Notes: generated from the letters alone by a model not told the origin. Counted from the first letter of the stretch, positions 16,646 through 25,994 are shown. The stretch: 64,000 nt of DNA from Alicyclobacillus sp. (GCA_023511295.1 JAIMBT010000002.1:124001-188000), one strand, 5' to 3'. Translations and numbers: made by a program.

Positions 16646-18166
16646 CTACAGGTGGTAAATCGGGGTGAACTTTTCCCAGAAGTAGTCTACCAGGTACTGT
16701 CCGTTCAGGTCCTCTCCGGTGGCTTGTCGCAAGATCTCGCGCGGCGTTCGCAGTTTCCCGTACTGGTGCACGTGTTCGCGCATCCAGCCGAGCACCGGTG
16801 CGAGGTTCCCAGAGGCCACCTCATCCATCGCGCTGGGCACGTCGCGCAGCAGGGCATGCCGCAGCTGCGCCGCGTAGAGGTTGCCCAGGGCGTACGACGG
16901 GAAGTAGCCGAACAGCCCACCTGACCAGTGTACGTCCTGAAGCACGCCATGCGCGTCGTCCGGGGGTGAGATGCCGAGGTACGACTCCATCTTCTCGCGC
17001 CAGATGCCCGGCAGATCTGCGACCTCGAGCTCCCCTTCGATGAGCGCCTTCTCCAGCTCGTAGCGGAGCATGATATGGAGGTTGTACGTGACCTCGTCGG
17101 CGTCAATCCGAATCAAGGACGGTTCCACGCAGTTGACCGCCGCGTGGAAGGCGTCCAGCGCCAGCCCCTTCAGTTGCGGAAACGCCCGTTGCAGGTCCGC
17201 GTACAGCGGAACCCAGAACGCCTGGGACCGGCCAATCATGTTCTCGAAGAAGCGCGACTGCGACTCGTGCATCCCCATCGAAGTCCCCGTCGCAAGGGGC
17301 GTGCCGGTGAGGTCTGGATGGATGCCCTGCTCGTAGAGCGCGTGCCCGCCCTCGTGAATCGTGCTGAATACCGACGCCCGCAGGTCGTCTTCCACAAACA
17401 TCGTCGTGATGCGCGCGTCGTACCGGTTGATGGTCGTCTGGAACGGGTGTACTGTCGGGTCCATCCGACCCGCTTCAAAGTCGTAGCCGATGTGGCGCAA
17501 AAGCCGCGCGTTCAGCGCCCGCTGGCGCTCGATGTCAAAGGTCTGGCAGAGGGGGGACACGTCCGGGCGGATGCCCGACGAGACAATCTCCCCCAACAGG
17601 CGCACGGTTTCCTCGCGAAGGGGTGCGAACAGTGCGTCCACCACATCGGTCGTCAACCCAGGCTCGTAGAGGTCCAGCAGCGTATCGTACGGCCGACGGC
17701 CGCTGTCTCCCCAGTACCCCGCAAACTCGCGTTCCAACTGGACAATCCGCTCCAGATACGGCGCGAACAGCGCGAACTCCGACTGCTCCTTCGCCTCGGC
17801 CCAAACGGTCTCCGCCTCCGCCGTCAGCGTGACGAACGCCCGCTTGCGCTCGGCTGGAATCCGCCGGTTGCGCTCGAACTCTCGCCGACACTCGACCACC
17901 ACGGCCTGCGTGACTGGGTCGAGCTCGGCCCAGGTCGACGGCTCTTCCAGGCGGTCCAGAAACTCCGCCATCTGCGGCCCCGTTTGGCGGCGGAACACCT
18001 CGTCCGAGAGCGTGCCGATGGCCTCGCTGCGCAGCGCAACACCTTTGCGCGGCGCCCCGGTGCGCAGGTCCCACTCCATCAGCGCAACGGCCTCCCGGTA
18101 GTGATCCATCTCGTTTAAGTACGAGCGAAACGCGCGGACCCAGTCCGCTGTCGACGTACCGCCCAT
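16646..18166 (-). CDS. Metallocarboxypeptidase, M32 family (Taq carboxypeptidase type)
   Basis: Cytosolic zinc carboxypeptidase of 506 residues that trims C-terminal residues with broad specificity. The HEXXH zinc motif reads STIHEGGHALYEQG. It is followed by HESQSRFFENMIGRS, the second signature of M32, and IRIDADEVTYNLHI. The ATG at 18166 is preferred because AAGGAGG lies 8 bases upstream; the ATG at 18172 is only 2 bases from it. It lies just upstream (minus strand) of the thioredoxin/acyl-CoA dehydrogenase pair with a 35-base gap. Confidence 0.94.
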   Translation of the reverse strand: MGGTSTADWVRAFRSYLNEMDHYREAVALMEWDLRTGAPRKGVALRSEAIGTLSDEVFRRQTGPQMAEFLDRLEEPSTWAELDPVTQAVVVECRREFERNRRIPAERKRAFVTLTAEAETVWAEAKEQSEFALFAPYLERIVQLEREFAGYWGDSGRRPYDTLLDLYEPGLTTDVVDALFAPLREETVRLLGEIVSSGIRPDVSPLCQTFDIERQRALNARLLRHIGYDFEAGRMDPTVHPFQTTINRYDARITTMFVEDDLRASVFSTIHEGGHALYEQGIHPDLTGTPLATGTSMGMHESQSRFFENMIGRSQAFWVPLYADLQRAFPQLKGLALDAFHAAVNCVEPSLIRIDADEVTYNLHIMLRYELEKALIEGELEVADLPGIWREKMESYLGISPPDDAHGVLQDVHWSGGLFGYFPSYALGNLYAAQLRHALLRDVPSAMDEVASGNLAPVLGWMREHVHQYGKLRTPREILRQATGEDLNGQYLVDYFWEKFTPIYHL

Positions 18167-18211
18167 CCACATCTCCTCCTTCACGTCCCATGCGGCACGT
18201 CGGCAGACAGC

Positions 18212-19318
18212 TCACTCGGCCTGTGCCGCCTCCTGCTCCGTTCCAAAGACCAGCCACGCGTCCGGCAGGTGGCGTTGGCCGTTCGGGTCCAACGTCGACG
18301 GCGTGTTGACAATCTTCCCGTCGTCGTACAGCACGCTCGACGAGCCACCGTCCATCGCACACGCATTGACCGCTCCGTACTGCAGCATGATGTCCATCAC
18401 CTGCCGCTGACTGGCGCCCATCCCGGACCCGCCGTGGAAGCGGCCGTTGATGACGACGAAGATGACCGTCCCGTCCTTCGCCTGACCGATGGCCGTGCGC
18501 GGACCGTAGCCCCAACCGCCGTCTCCGTAAGTGATCATCGGTTTTCCGTCCACAACCAGTTCCGGGTGGAACTGCATCGCGTCTCGTACCCCCATCTTCT
18601 GCAGCTGCGCGACACTGTAGTCGCCCATCACCATGACCCCGTCCGTTGTAAAGCCCACCGTGACCCACCCAGACCCCGGCTCGGCTGCATGGAGCACCTT
18701 CCCGCCGGACATCTCGAGGCCGACGGCCTGACCGCCCCAACCTTCCCCGTTCGGGTCCTGGAAGCCGCTGGCGTTCGTTCCCGCGACGGCGCCGACGCGC
18801 TTCGCCATGTCGGTGATGTACTCACCCATGTCGCCGTGCACCTCTGCCGGGACGAGCCGAACCAGACGAGGGTCGTGCACGAGTAGGACATATCCGTTGT
18901 AACCCTTTCCCGAAATCGGGTCGAGTTCCACGGACTGGTCTGTCGTCGGCGTGGACGACACCGGCGTGGCAGGCGGCACCTCCACGTCGCTGCGGGCTGC
19001 CGCTGTGTAGACGGGCGCGTGTAGTTGTCTGGCGAGCTGTTGGTACTCCGCCTGGGTCGTGATGAAGTGGGCCAAGGCGTAGTGCCGCGTCGAGATGATG
19101 GTCTCGGCGAGGGCAATCCGCTGTTGCTGGCCCCACGGCGTGAGAAATCCCACTGCGTAACACGCCGCCGCGAACAAGACGATGCACGAAATCGTCGACA
19201 GGGCGATGTTGCGCATCGCCCGGAGGATGCGGTGGCGCGTTCGCTTGCGTCCCTGCTGTCTTCTATCCCGTCGAGTCGTTGGCCTCTTCGCAGCCGACGG
19301 CTCTCCTTGTCTTCTCAA
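18212..19318 (-). CDS. Membrane-anchored phosphodiester glycosidase (NAGPA) domain protein
   Basis: The 368-residue protein starts with a basic cytoplasmic tail (about 35 residues, RRDRRQQGRKRTRHR), then a membrane segment (ALSTISCIVLFAAACYAVGFL) and an extracellular C-terminal domain. That domain carries the NAGPA/phosphodiester alpha-GlcNAcase signatures TNASGFQDPNG, GPRTAIGQAKDGTVIFVVING and the late ACAMDGGSSSVLYDDGK. Bacterial members act on cell-wall or exopolysaccharide phosphodiesters. The TTG at 19318 is chosen because GGGGAGGAGG lies about 7 bases upstream. It is followed by the M32 peptidase gene after 45 bases. Confidence 0.85.
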   Translation of the reverse strand: MRRQGEPSAAKRPTTRRDRRQQGRKRTRHRILRAMRNIALSTISCIVLFAAACYAVGFLTPWGQQQRIALAETIISTRHYALAHFITTQAEYQQLARQLHAPVYTAAARSDVEVPPATPVSSTPTTDQSVELDPISGKGYNGYVLLVHDPRLVRLVPAEVHGDMGEYITDMAKRVGAVAGTNASGFQDPNGEGWGGQAVGLEMSGGKVLHAAEPGSGWVTVGFTTDGVMVMGDYSVAQLQKMGVRDAMQFHPELVVDGKPMITYGDGGWGYGPRTAIGQAKDGTVIFVVINGRFHGGSGMGASQRQVMDIMLQYGAVNACAMDGGSSSVLYDDGKIVNTPSTLDPNGQRHLPDAWLVFGTEQEAAQAE

Positions 19319-19573
19319 ACCGGTTCCTCCTCCCCAACCTCGCGGCCCTGTCGAAACGCGACTGGAGCTGTCGCTAGAAAGGACGGTCCGCAGGCCCATC
19401 CCGTTACAAATCGGCAGCCGAGACTACCGACCCGTCCGGTTGTCCCGGCGCCCGACCGATGCACGGAGCCGGCCGGGCGCACCGTTTCATGATACCGAAC
19501 CTTTCTGCTCGGTCGGAAGAGAGGAAAGCTGGAACCGCCGGCACCTCCATGCCGGACACCGCATGGTTCGGCC

Positions 19574-20452
19574 TTACAGGCCCGCCTCGTCACCGGTGGC
19601 GACGGGATGCTCCGGAACCGAGCACCAGTCGCTCCAACTCCCGGGGTACAGCCTCGCATCTGGAAGGCCGGCCAGGTGCAGGGCGAACAGGTTCGCGCAG
19701 GCCGTAACGCCAGACCCGCAGTACATCACCAGCGGTCGCTCTGGGGAGCAGAGCGATTCAAAGCGCTGGCGCTGCCAGTCGCCCGGCTGCCAGGTCCCGT
19801 CCGGGCGCAGGCCCTCTTCCCACGGTCGATTGACAGCGCCTGGGATGTGGCCCGCCACCGGATCGATGGGCTCCATCTCCCCGCGGTAGCGGTTCGCCGC
19901 ACGGGCGTCGACCAGCAAGCCAGGCCGCTCCCCGCGGACCATCTGCTCGACGTCGGCTGTGGAGACGACCCAGTCGCTGTGCACGCGAGCGGTGAACTGA
20001 CCGCTTCGCGGCGCCGGAATCGCCGTCTCCACTGGGAATCCGCCGGCCACCCAGGCGGTCCAGCCACCGTCTAAGACCCGGACGCGGTCCAAGCCGACGT
20101 AGCGGAGCAGCCACCAAGCCCGCGCCGCCATACCGCCGCCCGCATCGTAGACGACCACCTCGCGGTCCTCCGTCACCCCCGCTGCCGCCAACTTGGCCGC
20201 CAACACCTCCGCATCTGGCAATGGATGGCGTCCTCCGTGTGTGCCCCGCGGGCCGGAAAGGTCGTGCTCGAGGTGAAGGTAGTAGGCCGTCGGGATGTGA
20301 CCGCACTGGTAAGCGTCAAACCCCGCGTTCGGCTGTCCGAGGCTGAACCGGCAGTCGAACACGACGAGCGCACTGGCGTCCTCCTGCAGTGCCTTTGCGA
20401 GTTCTGCGGGCGTGCGGAGGAGCGTTTCATCCCGGCTCGTCCGCTCAGTCAT
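19574..20452 (-). CDS. Sulfurtransferase, two-domain rhodanese
   Basis: Thiosulfate or 3-mercaptopyruvate sulfurtransferase of 292 residues with tandem rhodanese domains. The inactive N-terminal domain contains VVFDCRFSLG and DREVVVYDAGGG. The catalytic C-terminal domain contains LLVDARAANRYRGE and the active-site loop MYCGSGVTACAN with the persulfide Cys. Thiosulfate as donor is a guess from the CGSGVTA loop; mercaptopyruvate enzymes often show CG(S/T)G as well. The start overlaps the SDR stop by several bases, so the two genes form one operon. Confidence 0.92.
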   Translation of the reverse strand: MTERTSRDETLLRTPAELAKALQEDASALVVFDCRFSLGQPNAGFDAYQCGHIPTAYYLHLEHDLSGPRGTHGGRHPLPDAEVLAAKLAAAGVTEDREVVVYDAGGGMAARAWWLLRYVGLDRVRVLDGGWTAWVAGGFPVETAIPAPRSGQFTARVHSDWVVSTADVEQMVRGERPGLLVDARAANRYRGEMEPIDPVAGHIPGAVNRPWEEGLRPDGTWQPGDWQRQRFESLCSPERPLVMYCGSGVTACANLFALHLAGLPDARLYPGSWSDWCSVPEHPVATGDEAGL

Positions 20453-21224
20453 GGCGCGCCACCTTGCCGGCTCCCGCCTGATCTCTCGGCTTGACGATGA
20501 TGGCGTCGATGTTCACGTGCACCGGCCGGGTTACTGCAAACAGGATACAATCCGCGATGTCTTCGGCGGTCAGCGGCGTCATCCCCGCGTAGACCTGGTC
20601 CGCCTTCGCCTGGTCTCCGTGGTAGCGCACCACGCTAAACTCCGTCTCCACCATGCCCGGGTCAATCGTTGTCACGCGCACCGGTTTGCCGAGCAGTTCC
20701 TGCCGCAAGGCGTCCGTGATGGCCCGGACTGCGAACTTCGTCGCACAGTACACAGACCCCCCGGCGTAGGCTTCGCGCCCGGCAATCGATCCCAGGTTGA
20801 CGACATGCCCGTTTCCGGACGCGATGATGTCCGGTATCAACAACCGGGTCATGCGCAGCAGCCCGGACACGTTGGTGTCAATCATCACCTGCCACTCGCT
20901 GTCGTCCTTCGCGTCTTCGATGTACGTCGTGCCGCGCGCCAAACCAGCGTTGTTGACCAGGACGTGTACGGAACCGAAGGTCTCACGCACGCGCTGAACG
21001 AACCGCTCGCACGACTGGACATCGGTGACATCGAGGGCTGCCGTCAGCGGCCGCTCCCCGGTGGTTGTCGCAATCTCTTCAGCCAAGCCTGCCAAACGTT
21101 CCACTCGCCGCGCGCCGAGTGCCAACCGAAAGCCCGCGCCCGCAAGCGCCTTGGCCGCGGCAGCGCCAATCCCGGCACTGGCGCCGGTGATAACCGCCAC
21201 GCGCCCATTCCCTTGTACCGCCAT
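20445..21224 (-). CDS. Short-chain dehydrogenase/reductase
   Basis: A 259-residue classical SDR, probably NADP-preferring because basic residues follow the second strand (GARRVERL). The TGASAGIG cofactor motif is at 13-20, NNAG at 91-94, and the catalytic Ser146, Tyr159 and Lys163 are all in place. It resembles YdfG/serine-dehydrogenase-type and general clan members; the substrate is unknown. The ATG follows GGAGGAGGAG with good spacing. It is the first gene of an SDR-rhodanese operon. Confidence 0.92.
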   Translation of the reverse strand: MAVQGNGRVAVITGASAGIGAAAAKALAGAGFRLALGARRVERLAGLAEEIATTTGERPLTAALDVTDVQSCERFVQRVRETFGSVHVLVNNAGLARGTTYIEDAKDDSEWQVMIDTNVSGLLRMTRLLIPDIIASGNGHVVNLGSIAGREAYAGGSVYCATKFAVRAITDALRQELLGKPVRVTTIDPGMVETEFSVVRYHGDQAKADQVYAGMTPLTAEDIADCILFAVTRPVHVNIDAIIVKPRDQAGAGKVARHD

Positions 21225-21411
21225 CCCAAACTCCTCCTCCATCCGGGAGTGCTTGTCCCACCCCGCTGCTTCCGCGCCCACAGAGGACGAAACGGGGCCG
21301 GGCCCAATCCGCCGAACGGACCGGGCGTACCTACATACAATGGTACCACGCCTGGGGGCAGACCGGCAGATGGCAGACCCGGGCACGAAGGCGAAGTGAG
21401 GAGTGATATCC

Positions 21412-21735
21412 ATGGCATGCCCTGAAGTGGTGACCGGGCGCGTGGCCATCCCGGGCGAGAACTACGCGCGGATTCAGAGCAGCGTCGACGCGGGGCGGCA
21501 TCTCTGGCGACTGTCGCCGGTGCGCACCGCGCAGGTCGTGGGCACACGGCACCTCGGCCTCCGCAACACCGACTCGTACACCTTTGTGGAACAGTACCTA
21601 GACCCCGGATCTGGGTTGCAAAATGCAGTCGTCCGGGTCCGCCACGGGTCGTGCGAGTACCTTGTGCAACTCTACCAGCCCGAGCGACAGGGACCGAGCG
21701 GCATCTGGGTGGTTTCCGAGGTCACGGAACTGTAA
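21412..21735 (+). CDS. Hypothetical protein, 107 residues
   Basis: A soluble small protein without membrane segments or signal peptide, rich in charged and beta-prone stretches (LWRLSPVRTAQVVGTRHLG, NAVVRVRHGSCEYLVQLYQP). The ATG at 21412 follows AGGAG at 8 bases. Codon use matches the neighbours and strong third-position GC supports it as real. It stands alone between a divergent SDR operon and zwf. I recognise no family. Confidence 0.7.
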   Translation: MACPEVVTGRVAIPGENYARIQSSVDAGRHLWRLSPVRTAQVVGTRHLGLRNTDSYTFVEQYLDPGSGLQNAVVRVRHGSCEYLVQLYQPERQGPSGIWVVSEVTEL

Positions 21736-21936
21736 GCGCGGCGAAGCGAACGGGAGGCGCGGCGGGTCTCCCGCCCGCGGTCGGATGCGGCGAGCGCAGT
21801 GGGTGAATGGAAACGGTGGTCTGTGGTGCCGCTCCAAGTCTGCTACAATCAGATGGGATTGGACAGCCTAGGAGCGTGTCCGGGTCGGCAGCCGTGACGC
21901 CGCCGCAACACCGGTCACCAAGAAGGATGAGACAAC

Positions 21937-23502
21937 GTGCCACGGACGGAACTCAGCCACGCCACGATGTTCGGGACCGCCCATGCGCTCCCCCCGCACA
22001 CGTTCATCATGTTCGGCGCGACCGGAGACCTCGCGCGGCGAAAGCTGTTCCCGGCGCTGTTCGCGCTGTACCAGAATGGACAGCTGCCGGCACAGTTCGC
22101 TGTGATGGGGACGGCGCGCACCCCCTACACCCTGCCCGCCTTCCGAGCCGACGTGCGGGCAGCGCTCGAATCGTTCGCCCGCTGCCCCGTCGACGCGGAT
22201 GCCTGGGCCGACTTTGCGGAACACCTCTTCTACTGTCCCGTCGATGTACGCTCGCCGGAGGACTTCTCCCGCCTCCGCGAAGCGGTGACCGACATCGAGC
22301 GGCGCTTTGACCTGCCGGAACAGCGCGTGTTCTACCTCGCGATGGCGCCAGAGCTGTTCGCGGACGTGGTCATCCAGCTGCAAGGCTGCGGACTCACGGC
22401 CGCCCGCGGCTGGCGGCGCCTCATCATCGAGAAGCCGTTCGGCCGCGACCTGGCATCGGCCGAACGGTTGAACGACCAGCTGCAGCAGGTCTTCGAGGAG
22501 GCGGAGATCTACCGGATTGACCACTACCTGGGGAAGGAGATGGTGCAGAACATCGAGGTGCTGCGATTCGCCAACTCCATCTTCGAACCCGTGTGGGACA
22601 ACCGGTCGATTCAGAACGTGCAGATCACGTCCAGCGAGACGGTCGGCGTGGAGGAGCGTGCCGGATACTACGACCAAGCCGGCGCGCTCCGCGACATGGT
22701 GCAGAACCACATGCTGCAGATGGTCATGATGGTGGCGATGGAGCCGCCGAGCCGCCTGAAGACCGAAGCCATCCGCGACGAAAAGGTGAAGGTCCTGCGG
22801 TCCTTGCGGCGGCTGTCCGGCGCCGAGGTGGCATCGCACGTCGTCCGCGGTCAGTACGCGAGCGGGCAGATTGCGGGGCAGGCGGTACCGGGATACTGCA
22901 GCGAGCCCGGCGTCCCAGCCGATTCGCGGACGGAGACGTTCGTCGCGGCGCGGCTGTGGATTGACAACTTCCGCTGGGCGGGCGTGCCGTTTTACATCCG
23001 CACTGGCAAGCGGATGGCGGCGAAGGTCACCGAGATTGTCATCCAGTTCAAAGAGCTGCCTCGGATGTACTTCAACCAAACCGGCCAACTGTTGCCGAAC
23101 CGGCTGGTCATCCACGTTCACCCGGAGGAGGGAATCTCTATACAGGTCAACGCGAAACGTCCGGGCACGGACGGGGCGGTCGTGCCGGTGGCGATGGAGT
23201 TCGGCCAGGCGCCGGACAACTCGCCGGAGGCCTACGAGCGCTTGCTGTACGACGGTATCCGCGGCGACTCGACGTTCTTCACGCGCTGGGACGAGGTCTC
23301 GCTGGCGTGGAAGTTTGTCGATCCGATTGCCGAATCGTTCCGCATGAACCGGGTCCCGCTCGCTCTGTACCCTGCCGGATCTTGGGGCCCGGCGGCGTCA
23401 GATCAATTATTGGCTGCCGACGACGCACGGTGGTGGCCACTCACCGGACAAGCTCCGGCGATACCGGAGCAGGTGCATCAGGCGGGCCATCCGCTGGACT
23501 GA
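21937..23502 (+). CDS. zwf: Glucose-6-phosphate 1-dehydrogenase
   Basis: Oxidises glucose-6-phosphate to 6-phosphogluconolactone with NADP, the entry to the oxidative pentose phosphate pathway. The nucleotide motif MFGATGDLARRKLFPALF is near residue 30. The active-site signature RIDHYLGKEMVQN is present, and the length of 521 is usual. The GTG start follows AAGGATGAG; an internal ATG at 21967 is possible. TACAAT about 90 bases upstream may be its -10. It is followed after 48 bases by a cyclase-family gene and faces gnd, its pathway partner, on the other strand. Confidence 0.95.
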   Translation: MPRTELSHATMFGTAHALPPHTFIMFGATGDLARRKLFPALFALYQNGQLPAQFAVMGTARTPYTLPAFRADVRAALESFARCPVDADAWADFAEHLFYCPVDVRSPEDFSRLREAVTDIERRFDLPEQRVFYLAMAPELFADVVIQLQGCGLTAARGWRRLIIEKPFGRDLASAERLNDQLQQVFEEAEIYRIDHYLGKEMVQNIEVLRFANSIFEPVWDNRSIQNVQITSSETVGVEERAGYYDQAGALRDMVQNHMLQMVMMVAMEPPSRLKTEAIRDEKVKVLRSLRRLSGAEVASHVVRGQYASGQIAGQAVPGYCSEPGVPADSRTETFVAARLWIDNFRWAGVPFYIRTGKRMAAKVTEIVIQFKELPRMYFNQTGQLLPNRLVIHVHPEEGISIQVNAKRPGTDGAVVPVAMEFGQAPDNSPEAYERLLYDGIRGDSTFFTRWDEVSLAWKFVDPIAESFRMNRVPLALYPAGSWGPAASDQLLAADDARWWPLTGQAPAIPEQVHQAGHPLD

Positions 23503-23550
23503 ACGCGGGCCCATGCCAACCCGACTCCAGCTGAACGGGAGGAGATCTGC

Positions 23551-24189
23551 TTGCGCGTCTACGACGTCTCGATGCCCATCACGACGGACATGCAGGTGTA
23601 CAAGAACCGCGACGAGAAACGGCCGGCCTTTGACGTGACGCGCGACCACCCCGAGGGCGGGGATGGGGTCCGCGAGAGCCGGGCACACCTCGACGTACAT
23701 ACGGGCACGCACATCGACGCACCGCTGCACATGTTGAAGGACGGCGCCGGGATTGAACAGATTCCACTGGACCGCCTGCTCGGCCCGTGCCGCGTGGTGG
23801 ATCTCCGCCACGTGGCCGACGCCATTCACCGGGAAGACCTCGAGCCGCTCGACGTCCGCCCCGGTGACTTCCTCCTCCTGCAGACGCGAAACTCGGCCGA
23901 ATCGACGTTCAACCCCGGCTTCGTCTATCTCGCAGCGGACGGCGCCGCGTACCTGGCCGAGCGACGCTCGGCAGGCGTCGGCATCGATGCGCTGGGCGTC
24001 GAGCGAGATCAACCGGACCACGCCACGCACAAGGCGCTGTTTGCCGCCGGAATGGTCGTCATCGAAGGGTTACGGCTCGCCGATGTCCCATCCGGGCGGT
24101 ACTGGATGGCCGCACTCCCGCTGCCCTTCGTCGGGCTCGACGCAGCCCCCGCGCGCGTCGTGCTGATGAAAACGGCGCCTGCCGGTTGA
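23551..24189 (+). CDS. Cyclase/arylformamidase-family metal hydrolase
   Basis: A 212-residue protein of the cyclase (kynurenine formamidase KynB-like) family. The metal motif HTGTHIDAPLHM is clear, with a conserved Asp/His upstream in SRAHLDVH and the late HATHKALFAAGMVVIEGL region. The N terminus, VYDVSMPITTDMQVYKNR, is typical. Members hydrolyse cyclic amides or formamides. With no kynurenine genes nearby the substrate is unknown. The TTG start follows GGGAGGAG with good spacing. It is downstream of zwf and probably co-transcribed. Confidence 0.85.
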   Translation: MRVYDVSMPITTDMQVYKNRDEKRPAFDVTRDHPEGGDGVRESRAHLDVHTGTHIDAPLHMLKDGAGIEQIPLDRLLGPCRVVDLRHVADAIHREDLEPLDVRPGDFLLLQTRNSAESTFNPGFVYLAADGAAYLAERRSAGVGIDALGVERDQPDHATHKALFAAGMVVIEGLRLADVPSGRYWMAALPLPFVGLDAAPARVVLMKTAPAG

Positions 24190-24200
24190 ACCCGGCAGGC
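24177..24200. terminator. Hairpin at the convergent end of the cyclase and gnd genes
   Basis: GCCTGCCGG (24177-24185) and CCGGCAGGC (24192-24200) pair perfectly around a 6-base loop that contains the cyclase stop codon. There is no T-run, so terminator function is likely but not certain. Confidence 0.5.
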
Positions 24201-24263
24201 CACCTTCCGTCAGACGAACCGCGATGCGTCTTGAACCGGTCGACACCCCTCCCGCCATCCGCC

Positions 24264-25166
24264 TCACTTGTCGCTGCGTTCGACCGCGTGCCCGCCGAAC
24301 TCGTTGCGCAGCGCGGCGACCACCTTGCCGGTGAAGGTGTCTGACTCCGTCGAACGATAGCGCATGAGGAGCGACAGGGCGATGACCGGCGCCGCCACCT
24401 GCAAATCCAGCGCCTCCTCCACCGTCCACTTGCCTTCGCCCGAGGAGTGCATCACCCCGCGGATGCCGGAGAGCTTCGCATCCTTCGCGAACGCCCGCTG
24501 TGTCAGCTCCATCAGCCAGCCGCGGATGACCGAACCGTTCGACCACACCCCCGCCAGCTTCTCATAGTCGTAGGCAAACGGCCCTTTCTCGAGGATCTCG
24601 AAACCCTCGCCGATGGCCGCCATCATGCCGTATTCAATCCCGTTGTGCACCATCTTCGCGTAGTGACCGCTGCCGCTGGGCCCGGTGTACAGGTACCCGC
24701 CGGGCACCGCCGTGTCGCGGAACAGCGGCTCAATCACGGGAAACACCGCGGCGTCTCCGCCGACCATGTAGCAAGCGCCGTGACGCGCCCCCTCCATCCC
24801 GCCGGAGGTCCCGACGTCGAAGTAGACCAAGCCCGCCGACGCCAGCCGCTCGCTGCGGCGAACCGAATCCTGGTAGTGGGAGTTGCCGCCGTCCAACACG
24901 ATGTCCCCCGTTCCAAGCAGGGGGAGGAGCTCGTCCAACAGCCGGTCAACCAGCGGCCCTTGCGGCACCATCAGCCACACCACCTTCGGGGTGGGGAGCG
25001 CCTCGACGAGGTCCACCAGCGTCGAAGCGCCCTCGCCGCCCGCAGCCCGGAAGTGTGAGACGGCTTCCGCAGAGACGTCGTGCGCAACCACCTGGTGGCC
25101 GTGCTCCATCAGATTCAACGCGAGGTTGAATCCCATCTTCCCGAGTCCAATCAGTCCAATCTTCAC
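24264..25166 (-). CDS. gnd: 6-phosphogluconate dehydrogenase, decarboxylating (short form)
   Basis: Converts 6-phosphogluconate to ribulose-5-phosphate. The 300-residue length is that of the short YqeC-like (often NAD-linked) class rather than the 470-residue enzyme. The start IGLIGLGKMGFNLALNL binds the cofactor. GGNSHYQDSVRR and the catalytic-lysine region HYAKMVHNGIEYGMMAAIGEG are intact. The GTG start follows GGAGGGTCAGCT. Its promoter region is shared with the divergent HAD gene. Convergent with zwf and its partner gene. Confidence 0.93.
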   Translation of the reverse strand: MKIGLIGLGKMGFNLALNLMEHGHQVVAHDVSAEAVSHFRAAGGEGASTLVDLVEALPTPKVVWLMVPQGPLVDRLLDELLPLLGTGDIVLDGGNSHYQDSVRRSERLASAGLVYFDVGTSGGMEGARHGACYMVGGDAAVFPVIEPLFRDTAVPGGYLYTGPSGSGHYAKMVHNGIEYGMMAAIGEGFEILEKGPFAYDYEKLAGVWSNGSVIRGWLMELTQRAFAKDAKLSGIRGVMHSSGEGKWTVEEALDLQVAAPVIALSLLMRYRSTESDTFTGKVVAALRNEFGGHAVERSDK

Positions 25167-25219
25167 AGCTGACCCTCCATCTCTTCGTTCCGGTCGTGAA
25201 ACGCCCGCTCCACGGCGTT

Positions 25220-25249
25220 TTGACCCTAACCCGTGCGACCTCTTATACT
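25220..25249 (+). promoter_or_regulatory. SigA-type promoter giving a leaderless HAD transcript
   Basis: TTGACC (25220-25225), an 18-base spacer and TATACT (25244-25249). The A of the ATG at 25256 is 7 bases after the -10 box, exactly where transcription would start. Confidence 0.7.
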
Positions 25250-25255
25250 GTGCGT

Positions 25256-25942
25256 ATGACAGCGACTGAACGAACCACCGCCATCCTGTTTGACCTCGAC
25301 GGCACCTTGATCGACACGACGCCAGTGGTGTTGCCGGCGTTCCGCGAGACGTTGGCCGAGTTCGGCCAGTTCATCCCGCCGGAGGACGTCCTCTTGCGCA
25401 CGTACGGGATGCCAGACGACGCCATCTGGCGGATGCTGATGCCAGCGGCGAGCGAATCCGAGCGACAGGCTGCGTTTCATCGGGCAGAGGCCCGTTCCCG
25501 TGCCGGTATGTACCAACACGATTTACTGTTCCCACACGCGCGCGACGTGTTGACCGAGCTGAAACAGCGCGGGTGCCTGTTGACCACCGCCAGCAACTGC
25601 GGGCCGGTGTATTTGGATGCAGTGCTTGACTCCCAAGGCTTGCGCCACCTGTTCACCCACCCGCTCTGCCTGGGATCTGTCAAAGGACAGACGAAGGCGG
25701 ACGTCCTCGCCGTGCACTTCCGCCGGCTCGCGCGCGATACGTCGGTGATGGTCGGCGACCGGGCGTCGGACGTGGAAGCCGCGCAGGCACACGGCATAGC
25801 CGTCATCGGATGCACCTACGGATTCGGTCCACGCGAGGAGTTGGCACAGGCCGACGCCTGTGTCGACAGCCTGCCGGAACTGCTCAGCTGGTTCCCGGAC
25901 GGCCGCTGCCTCCTGCACGCGCCGCCCAGCGGGCCCCGGTGA
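25256..25942 (+). CDS. HAD-family phosphatase, PpaX/phosphoglycolate-phosphatase-like
   Basis: A 228-residue haloacid dehalogenase hydrolase with the nucleophile motif ILFDLDGTLIDTTP (residues about 10-23), a helical cap, and the fourth motif VMVGDRASDVEAAQAHG. It resembles pyrophosphatase PpaX and phosphoglycolate phosphatase; the substrate is unknown. No ribosome binding site precedes the ATG. The promoter places transcription start at or next to the ATG, so the mRNA appears leaderless. The stop codon lies inside a 24-bp inverted repeat. Confidence 0.88.
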   Translation: MTATERTTAILFDLDGTLIDTTPVVLPAFRETLAEFGQFIPPEDVLLRTYGMPDDAIWRMLMPAASESERQAAFHRAEARSRAGMYQHDLLFPHARDVLTELKQRGCLLTTASNCGPVYLDAVLDSQGLRHLFTHPLCLGSVKGQTKADVLAVHFRRLARDTSVMVGDRASDVEAAQAHGIAVIGCTYGFGPREELAQADACVDSLPELLSWFPDGRCLLHAPPSGPR

Positions 25943-25992
25943 GGGAGGACCGCACGGCTGCGCGGTGTCTCCCTCACCGGGGCCCGCTGGGC
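25924..25992. terminator. Long 24-bp hairpin between two convergent genes
   Basis: Bases 25924-25947 are the exact reverse complement of 25969-25992. The loop itself contains ACCGC/GCGGT that can pair. It covers the HAD stop codon and ends two bases before the stop of the opposing gene. It most likely acts as a two-way terminator or mRNA-end stabiliser. Confidence 0.65.
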
Positions 25993-25994
25993 CG

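Noticed and set aside
21868-23121. 417-residue minus-strand frame
   Set aside because: It is the antisense shadow of zwf, with no ribosome binding site and no family features.
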